Source: Candidatus Uhrbacteria bacterium RIFOXYB12_FULL_58_10
Lineage (GTDB): Bacteria > Patescibacteriota > Patescibacteriia > UBA9934 > GWF2-40-263
Length of the DNA stretch: 10,520 nt
Direction of reading: 5' to 3'
Assembly: GCA_943357275.1 (NCBI GenBank)
Contig: CALRGL010000034.1
Span: 1-10,520, forward strand
Shown in pieces: positions 6,531 to 10,520 of this stretch. Both the position numbers and the translations under genes were made by a program. How positions within the stretch are numbered: the stretch's first letter is position 1; each line of letters opens with the position of its first letter. The notes beneath the pieces are model-generated. The model was given only the letters and a program-made list of their open reading frames with translations, was not told the origin of the DNA and ran no database searches.

Positions 6531-6887
6531 GATCTGGTCTTTGATAACAGAGCGAGCGTCTTCAATTGTTTTTTGTCGTTCAATGGCTCGTCGGATACTG
6601 CTTGGAACTTCTCCACGAGGAGAAAGCCCTAATTGGGATCTGAGTTCATTGATTTTTGTCGTAACAAAAGAGATTTCTTTTTTAATTCCTTCAAGAAGAA
6701 CAGCTTTTTCATGGTCTTTTTCTGCAAGTTCTTCGATTTCCTTATCCTCAGAATGTTCAAGTCGTTTAGCTTGTTCGCGTGTCTCTTTACTGATTTCTGT
6801 ATTTTCCGTTCCCTAGTTTTCCAGTGTTGGAAGATTTGGTGTTTCTAATTGCGGTATTTCCATTTTCGGCAGTTCTGTTTCTGACAT
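6024..6887 (-). pseudogene. E/K-rich gene interrupted by an in-frame amber codon
   Basis: From ATG 6887-6885 (2 nt after the mscL stop) one frame stays open to TAA at 6026-6024 except for a TAG at 6815-6813, codon 25. Read through, it gives 287 residues. The start is MSETELPKMEIPQLE, where an x-P-x-[LM]-E unit recurs. A long Glu/Lys-rich, probably coiled-coil region follows (including AKRLEHSEDKEIEELAEK and EGIKKEISFVTTKINEL), then the 6024-6530 part. The sequence on both sides of the TAG has the same Glu/Lys-rich coding character, and no ATG, GTG or TTG occurs in frame between the TAG and 6530. A nonsense mutation or a sequence error is the simplest reading; readthrough is not excluded. TAG ends several other genes here, so general recoding is unlikely. 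It has no membrane segment and no known family. Confidence 0.65.
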
Positions 6888-6889
6888 AA

Positions 6890-7195
6890 CTATTTGTCTT
6901 TTTTCTTATCCAATTTTTCAAGTCCAATCAATTTTACCCCAAAATAGACCACAAGTGAAACAATCACGAAGTCGACGATGACACTAATAAAGTCCCCATA
7001 AAGAATTTGAGCAGAGCCGATGTGAAACGAAGCCATTTTGAGTCCGCCACCAGCCCCAAAGAGAAGATTAATAATTGGATTGATCAAATCTGTTACGAGG
7101 GCCGTGACGACCTTTGAAACGGCGCCACCAACCAGAAAACCAACAGCTAGACCAACGACACCTTGTTCGCGAATAAAGTCGAGGAAGCCTTTCAT
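6890..7195 (-). CDS. mscL: Large-conductance mechanosensitive channel MscL
   Basis: This 101-residue inner-membrane channel opens under membrane tension and releases solutes on hypo-osmotic shock. It shows the family layout: a short amphipathic N-terminal helix (MKGFLDFIREQG), then TM1 with the glycine/alanine-rich pore-lining pattern VVGLAVGFLVGGAVSKVV (about 13-30) and LINPIINLLFG. A short loop of about 20 residues follows, then the YGDFI motif (66-70), TM2 VIVDFVIVSLVVYFGVKLI, and a lysine-rich tail. It is shorter than E. coli MscL (136 residues), mainly in the external loop and cytoplasmic bundle. ATG 7195 lies 6 nt from a TATACT box without a Shine-Dalgarno. It is the first gene of an operon with the interrupted E/K-rich gene and the acidic protein. 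Confidence 0.92.
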   Translation of the reverse strand: MKGFLDFIREQGVVGLAVGFLVGGAVSKVVTALVTDLINPIINLLFGAGGGLKMASFHIGSAQILYGDFISVIVDFVIVSLVVYFGVKLIGLEKLDKKKDK

Positions 7196-7201
7196 AGGTA
7201 A

Positions 7202-7207
7202 AGTATA
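7202..7207 (-). promoter_or_regulatory. -10 element giving a predicted leaderless mscL mRNA
   Basis: TATACT (7207-7202) lies exactly 6 nt (TTACCT) before the mscL ATG at 7195, the same geometry as the transglycosylase promoter. No good -35 and no Shine-Dalgarno are seen. Transcription is predicted to begin at or near the ATG. Confidence 0.5.
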
Positions 7208-7438
7208 AATATGATTTGGATTGTAAGCGAGATTAGAATTCTACACGTTTTTTTATAAGCATTCGGTGGTCATGTTTTGAATTTTGAATTCTGCATCAAG
7301 TTTATCACAAAACCATCAGGTTGTTTGGCGATTTTGTGGTAGGGGATTATAGTCGATGTTAACGTTACTGTTTAATTGTTTGATAGAAGTATCAGAACAA
7401 TGTTTCGTTTTTCTAAATTTTGGAGAACTTTTTGGGTT
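7208..7438. other. AT-rich divergent intergenic region with a weak hairpin
   Basis: No gene is seen between the mscL -10 box and the promoter of the next plus-strand gene. An imperfect inverted repeat CACAAAA (7306-7312) / TTTTGTG (7332-7338) contains a competing inner hairpin AACC-atca-GGTT (7311-7322). It is not followed by a T tract in either direction, so it does not look like a terminator; it might be a regulatory hairpin or operator, or chance. Confidence 0.35.
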
Positions 7439-7447
7439 TGATATACT
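7439..7447 (+). promoter_or_regulatory. Extended -10 promoter of the 7474-7821 gene
   Basis: TGA-TATACT has a TG at 7439-7440 and the hexamer at 7442-7447. The -35 region (TTGGAG at 7420-7425) is weak. The transcription start is expected near 7454, about 20 nt before ATG 7474. The ATG at 7449 hits a stop after three codons. Confidence 0.55.
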
Positions 7448-7473
7448 AATGCCAACTTAATTATCAAGAAGTT

Positions 7474-7821
7474 ATGCAAAGTGAAGGATTTCAGAGAGAT
7501 GCCCAAGGTTATAAAAAGGCCCAAGATCGTCAAGCTGTTCGAAACGATGTTAAGTTTGGGTATTGGCAGGCTAATCCGGACGTCAGTGGTAATTCCATGA
7601 TGTTTCTTTTTACAGAAGGACTTTTTGCTGGTGTTACCATTGGAGTTAATGAACAACGGGATGCAAGCGGTAAAGAGACGTATACGTACTATGTTCTTCC
7701 ATCAAGTGAGAATCCAGGACATCACGTTCCTGCTTCCGGAGAAGGTTTTCAAACACAGTCAGAGGCAGATGAAGCGTTGATGAAGTATCTTCAACGTGTG
7801 AAACAGGAAAGAACTAAGTAA
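7474..7821 (+). CDS. Small hypothetical protein (115 residues)
   Basis: The family is not recognised. The N-terminus is polar and charged (MQSEGFQRDAQGYKKAQDRQ). The middle (about 25-85) looks like a small beta-rich or alpha/beta domain: a KFGYWQANPD segment, a MMFLFTEGLFAGVTIGV hydrophobic stretch followed by a hinge, then a TYTYYVLPSS strand. The end is a charged helix (SEADEALMKYLQRVKQERTK). The hydrophobic stretch is too short and too interrupted to be a confident membrane span. There is no signal peptide. A weak AAGAAG precedes the start. It has its own extended -10 promoter and a strong terminator, so it is a single-gene unit between the mscL operon and tRNA-Trp. Function unknown. Confidence 0.7.
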   Translation: MQSEGFQRDAQGYKKAQDRQAVRNDVKFGYWQANPDVSGNSMMFLFTEGLFAGVTIGVNEQRDASGKETYTYYVLPSSENPGHHVPASGEGFQTQSEADEALMKYLQRVKQERTK

Positions 7822-7845
7822 GTTCAGATCTTGAAATAAATATTT

Positions 7846-7876
7846 AAAAAACCACCAGTTTGTCTGGTGGTTTTTT
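7846..7876. terminator. Strong bidirectional terminator
   Basis: AAAAAACCACCAG (7846-7858) pairs perfectly with CTGGTGGTTTTTT (7864-7876) around a 5-nt loop. It gives a G+C stem with a T run in both directions. It ends the 7474-7821 gene on the plus strand and would also end tRNA-Trp transcripts on the minus strand. Confidence 0.88.
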
Positions 7877-7881
7877 GGCAC

Positions 7882-7937
7882 GCCAGGCAGTTGCCTCGGA
7901 GCCTCTATGTCGTATGGCTCCGAGGCAGTTGCCTGGC
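7882..7937. repeat. Long GC-rich inverted repeat abutting the tRNA-Trp 3' end
   Basis: Two 22-nt arms (7882-7903 and 7916-7937) are reverse complements except for a central dinucleotide, and are separated by a 12-nt loop. Both arms carry GGCAGTTGCC in the same orientation, which produces the mismatch. Transcribed from the tRNA promoter it would form an 8-bp stem, a 2x2 internal loop and a 12-bp stem. The right arm includes the tRNA discriminator base and CCA (7937-7934). No T tract follows directly, so it is not itself the terminator. It could be a REP-like element or a processing structure. Confidence 0.75.
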
Positions 7938-8007
7938 AGGGGCGGTGGGAATCGAACCCACGATAAGGGTTTTGGAGACCCGTGTGATACCATTTCACCA
8001 CGCCCCT
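7934..8007 (-). tRNA. tRNA-Trp (anticodon CCA), CCA end encoded
   Basis: The 74-nt cloverleaf reads 5'-3' from 8007 to 7934: acceptor AGGGGCG/CGCCCCT, D stem GTGA/TCAC, anticodon loop CTCCAAA (anticodon CCA), T stem GTGGG/CCCAC with loop TTCGAAT, discriminator G and encoded CCA. The anticodon stem has one C-U mismatch at 27-43. It is transcribed from its own TATAAT promoter with about 12 nt of 5' leader. Its 3' end runs directly into a long inverted repeat and then a terminator. Confidence 0.95.
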
Positions 8008-8025
8008 AAATTTAGGAACGCGGTC

Positions 8026-8053
8026 ATTATACAGGAATGTTCTATTTTGAAAA
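8026..8053 (-). promoter_or_regulatory. Promoter of tRNA-Trp
   Basis: A perfect -10 TATAAT (8031-8026) follows a 16-nt spacer after TTTTCA (8053-8048, 4 of 6 to the -35 consensus). The expected start is near 8019, about 12 nt upstream of the mature tRNA 5' end. Confidence 0.7.
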
Positions 8054-8078
8054 GGTTTTCGACTTTGATGGATACTTG

Positions 8079-8087
8079 TGCTAAACT
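8079..8087 (+). promoter_or_regulatory. Probable extended -10 promoter of the Clp-type ATPase gene
   Basis: TGC-TAAACT (TG at 8079-8080, hexamer 8082-8087) lies 11 nt before ATG 8099. The -35 is poor (TTCGAC at 8058-8063). A start near 8094 would leave about 5 nt of leader and no Shine-Dalgarno. It is divergent from the tRNA promoter. Confidence 0.4.
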
Positions 8088-8098
8088 GTCGGTAATAT

Positions 8099-9109
8099 AT
8101 GACTTTTCAACCAGAGCAAATTTATCTTGTCCTAGCTATTCTTGCCTTTATGGGCGCGGCTTATGTGTATCAGCGTCGACAGGCGACAGGGGGATCTCAA
8201 AAGGGGGTTGGGGCGAATTTTACGACCGATCTTTCTGCGCTTGCAGAGCAGGGGAAGTTGGATCCTGTTTCTGGGCGCGATGAAGAAACCGATCGGTTGA
8301 TTCATGTGCTCATGCGTCGGACAAAAAATAACCCTTTGCTGATTGGACAGCCTGGTGTTGGAAAAACCGCTGTTGTTGAAGGTTTGGCTCTTCGTATCGC
8401 ACAAGGGAACATCGCTGAGGCACTCAAGGATAAACGTGTGCTTGTGCTTGATATGGCAATGCTTGTTGGAGGGACCAAGTATCGTGGTGAGTTGGAGAAT
8501 CGGTTGAAGAAGATGATCGATCATCTTGAATCTTTGAGCGGACGTGCCATTTTGTTTATCGATGAAATCCACATGCTCGAACAGATTGGAAAATCAGAAG
8601 GATCACTTCATATTAGTGACGTCCTTAAACCTGCCTTGGCTCGTGGACTTTTGCGTGTGATCGGAGCCACAACCTGGCATGAGTATGAAACTTATTTGAA
8701 ACCTGACGAGGCCTTGAATCGTCGATTTCAACCTGTGCTCATCGATGAACCAACAGAAGAAGAAACAATCTCGATCTTGAAACACATTCGAGGAACCTAC
8801 GAGGAGTTTCACCACGTCAAGATTACCGATGAAGCCTTGGAAGCAGCTGTAAAATGGTCTGATAAGAAGATTAAGAATCGATACTTGCCAGACAAGGCGA
8901 TCGATTTGATCGATGAAGCCTCAGCAAAAGTAGCAATCGACGCGTCGACTGAGCACATGATTCCTGCGGGAGCTATTCACACGGCATCAAAAAACAAATC
9001 CTCGCAAACAGAAGAAGCGATTGTGGACGTGAAAGATATTCAGGAAGTGTTTGATCAGTGGATGATTCATTCAACAGAAGAACAGAAACGAGATGCTCGC
9101 AAGAATTAA
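8099..9109 (+). CDS. Membrane-anchored single-ring Clp (ClpB/ClpC D1-type) AAA+ ATPase
   Basis: This 336-residue protein has an N-terminal membrane anchor (about 7-24, IYLVLAILAFMGAAYVY then QRR, giving a cytoplasmic body). A short glycine-rich linker follows, then one complete Clp class 1 AAA+ module of D1 type. Seen: FTTDLSALAEQGKLDPVSGR at the D1 start; Walker A GQPGVGKT (83-90); pore loop TKYRGE with Y128; Walker B LFIDE (152-156); sensor 1 GATT (189-192); Arg finger pair NRRF (R208, R209); and LPDKAIDLIDEA (263-274). The Clp N-domain, the M-domain coiled coil, the D2 ring and the ClpP-binding loop are all absent. The tail VDVKDIQEVFDQW resembles the D1-D2 junction of ClpB/ClpC, so the protein ends where D2 would begin. 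It probably unfolds or remodels membrane or exported proteins (inference). No Shine-Dalgarno. It is followed within 4 nt by a membrane-protein gene. Confidence 0.9.
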   Translation: MTFQPEQIYLVLAILAFMGAAYVYQRRQATGGSQKGVGANFTTDLSALAEQGKLDPVSGRDEETDRLIHVLMRRTKNNPLLIGQPGVGKTAVVEGLALRIAQGNIAEALKDKRVLVLDMAMLVGGTKYRGELENRLKKMIDHLESLSGRAILFIDEIHMLEQIGKSEGSLHISDVLKPALARGLLRVIGATTWHEYETYLKPDEALNRRFQPVLIDEPTEEETISILKHIRGTYEEFHHVKITDEALEAAVKWSDKKIKNRYLPDKAIDLIDEASAKVAIDASTEHMIPAGAIHTASKNKSSQTEEAIVDVKDIQEVFDQWMIHSTEEQKRDARKN

Positions 9110-9113
9110 GACA

Positions 9114-10520
9114 ATGACACAATTGCAGAGCGGGGGATGGGCCATTTTTGGTTCCATTCTCTGTTTTGTATTGAATGCGTTTCTTCAAAACCCGTTTCTT
9201 GGAAGTTTGGGTTTGTCGCTTATGGGTGCTGGACTTGTTTTGCGACTCCGAGCTATTCCTTTGTTTGGAATCAATGTTTTTTCTCGATGGTTGTTTGGAT
9301 TTCTTGCGATTGAATCGATCTTTGTTGCTCTGCTTGTTGGGTGGTATTTGTGTTTTGGACTTTCGACGTTGAGTGTTCTGGTTGTGTTTTCTCTTGTTCA
9401 CCTAAGCGTTCTTTGGTTTAAAACAGACGAGGGTTTATCGCCGGAGAAAACGTTCCAAGACAAAGAAACACTTGTCTGGCTTGGGTTTGTTTGTGTCATT
9501 GACTTGTTCCTAATCTTTTTATTCTTTAGTGCGCGAACAAGTTCGGCATTGGTCAGTCCTTGGAATCTGTTTTCTGGGGAACCCTTTTTCTTTTTTGGAA
9601 TGGCGACGTTTTTGCTTCTATACGTTTCCTCGAAACGTTCAGATGAGCTGTCTGTCTTTGTGAGTATTCTTCATACCTTTGTTGCCTTGAGTGTGTCAGC
9701 GATCATGTACGGCGTTGGGTTTGGATTCGATCCGTTTGTGCATCGTGCCGCAGAACAAGCCTTGTCGCTTACAGGTTCAATTGAGCCAAGACAACTCCTT
9801 TACAGTGGTCAGTATGTTTTGGTTGTTGCACTGAGGTACTTAACATCCTTACCGCTTGCACAGATTGATATCTGGCTTGTTCCAACTTTGGGAAGTTTTC
9901 TGCTTCCGATCGGCGGGTATCTTGGGCTCAAGAATGGATGGGGACTCTCCTCAACACAAGCACGAACTTGGTGGATGACCATGCTTCTGACGTCCTTCAT
10001 GCTCATGACCTTTACGGTTCCCTTTACGTTTACGTACCTCTTTTTTATCCTCTGTTTATTTTTGCTTCCATCCGCGAAGTCCTTTGTTCAGCAAGGAACG
10101 TTGTTGTTGGTGAGTTTGGTTTTATGCAGTTTCCATCCGCTACTCGCCATTCCAACTTCTCTTCTTATTTTTTGGTTTATTGTTTATTCGCGCATAAAGA
10201 AAACATGGATGAAAGCAGTTTCACTATTCTTTTTGATGCTTTCGACGGCATGTTCCGTCCCTCTTATGTTGGTTGTCTACCAACATTCTCAAGGTCAAAC
10301 GATCGCTTTTGATCAAATGCTTTCACGTCTTGTCTTGTTTGTGTCTTTGTTTATGAGTCCCTTTATCGATCGTTATCCCTACATCCCCTGGCAACTCGAT
10401 GCGATTTACGATCTTCGTTATCAACTGCCCATGTTCTTTATGGCGCTTGCGTTTCTCTGTGCTCTCTTTTTTTGGCGAAAGAATAACGTGATCGTTTCTG
10501 TATATGGTGCTTTTGTCATT
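9114..10520 (+). CDS. Large polytopic membrane protein, possibly GT-C-like (3' end outside window)
   Basis: The frame is open from ATG 9114 to the window edge (469 codons, no stop). An in-frame ATG at 9093 would overlap the ATPase gene and add MLARIKT, giving a more basic N-terminus; neither start has a clear Shine-Dalgarno. The protein is extremely hydrophobic with about 11-13 membrane spans, for example GSILCFVLNAFL, LVWLGFVCVIDLFLIFLFF, MATFLLLYV and LLTSFMLMTFTV. After about six spans there is a long extracytoplasmic loop, FDPFVHRAAEQALSLTGSIE (D206, H210), then YSGQYVLVVALRYLTSLPL. A D-x-F-x-H motif in the first large loop followed by a YxGxxxLVAL-like helix recalls GT-C glycosyltransferases that use lipid-linked sugars; this is a weak family-level suggestion. 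It is probably co-transcribed with the Clp-type ATPase. Confidence 0.82.
   Translation, partial: MTQLQSGGWAIFGSILCFVLNAFLQNPFLGSLGLSLMGAGLVLRLRAIPLFGINVFSRWLFGFLAIESIFVALLVGWYLCFGLSTLSVLVVFSLVHLSVLWFKTDEGLSPEKTFQDKETLVWLGFVCVIDLFLIFLFFSARTSSALVSPWNLFSGEPFFFFGMATFLLLYVSSKRSDELSVFVSILHTFVALSVSAIMYGVGFGFDPFVHRAAEQALSLTGSIEPRQLLYSGQYVLVVALRYLTSLPLAQIDIWLVPTLGSFLLPIGGYLGLKNGWGLSSTQARTWWMTMLLTSFMLMTFTVPFTFTYLFFILCLFLLPSAKSFVQQGTLLLVSLVLCSFHPLLAIPTSLLIFWFIVYSRIKKTWMKAVSLFFLMLSTACSVPLMLVVYQHSQGQTIAFDQMLSRLVLFVSLFMSPFIDRYPYIPWQLDAIYDLRYQLPMFFMALAFLCALFFWRKNNVIVSVYGAFVI

Noticed and set aside
6236..6632. Overlapping frames on both strands across the interrupted E/K-rich gene
   Set aside because: They are shadows of the real frame; their Phe/Ser- or Lys/Asn-rich translations reflect the AT-rich, Glu/Lys codon content.
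6813..6815. Amber as evidence of genome-wide stop-codon reassignment
   Set aside because: TAG is the natural stop of the HAD, recQ, transglycosylase and mscL genes, two of them within terminators, so it reads as stop here.
7882..7937. Inverted repeat as an integration attachment site or IS terminal repeat
   Set aside because: Only four tRNA bases are included, no integrase or transposase lies nearby, and the arms are only 12 nt apart with no cargo.
7759..8001. 80-codon minus-strand frame through the tRNA and terminator
   Set aside because: It overlaps the tRNA, the inverted repeat, the terminator and the end of the 7474-7821 gene; no independent coding signal.
7867..8283. 138-codon plus-strand frame crossing the tRNA region and containing AVGIEPTIRVLETR
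   Set aside because: That peptide is a typical spurious translation of the antisense strand of a tRNA; the frame runs through the inverted repeat, tRNA-Trp and the start of the ATPase gene.
1..10520. CRISPR array, prophage, toxin-antitoxin or insertion sequence
   Set aside because: No regularly spaced repeats, Cas genes, phage structural or integrase genes, or transposase motifs were found on either strand.

Overview
The window looks like bacterial chromosome from a small-genome lineage, most likely Patescibacteria/CPR. This is an inference from gene style: several lineage-specific hypothetical proteins, a short MscL, a secreted coiled-coil lytic transglycosylase, a membrane-anchored single-ring Clp-type ATPase, few Shine-Dalgarno sequences and very tight packing. 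No taxonomic marker is present. The code appears standard: TAG, TAA and TGA all end genes, and the tRNA present is tRNA-Trp(CCA), so TGA does not look reassigned.

Layout. 1-376 (-): 5' part of an unrecognised protein. 434-1315 (+): a consensus promoter drives a small zinc-finger protein that overlaps a GmhB-type HAD phosphatase by 4 nt, closed by a terminator. 1332-1956 (-): one unknown gene with its own consensus promoter and terminator. 2013-3891 (+): promoter and full-length recQ helicase. 3883-3913: a perfect palindrome that ends recQ and the convergent lytic transglycosylase gene (3904-5238, -); both stop codons lie inside it. 5269-7207 (-): an operon mscL - E/K-rich gene interrupted by an in-frame amber - acidic, apparently disordered protein, then a terminator. 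7439-7876 (+): a small unknown gene with promoter and terminator. 7882-8053: a long inverted repeat abutting the CCA end of tRNA-Trp (-) and the tRNA promoter. 8079-10520 (+): a membrane-anchored ClpB/ClpC D1-type ATPase followed by a large polytopic membrane protein that runs off the window.

Functionally the window combines DNA repair (recQ), cell-wall cutting (transglycosylase), turgor release (mscL), sugar-phosphate chemistry (GmhB-like) and a probable membrane-associated protein remodelling unit. The most notable items are the stand-alone membrane-tethered Clp D1 ATPase, the 22-bp-arm hairpin that includes the tRNA-Trp CCA end, the amber codon in the middle gene of the mscL operon, and promoters placed so close to the start codon (TATACT, 6 nt, ATG) that leaderless mRNAs are predicted.
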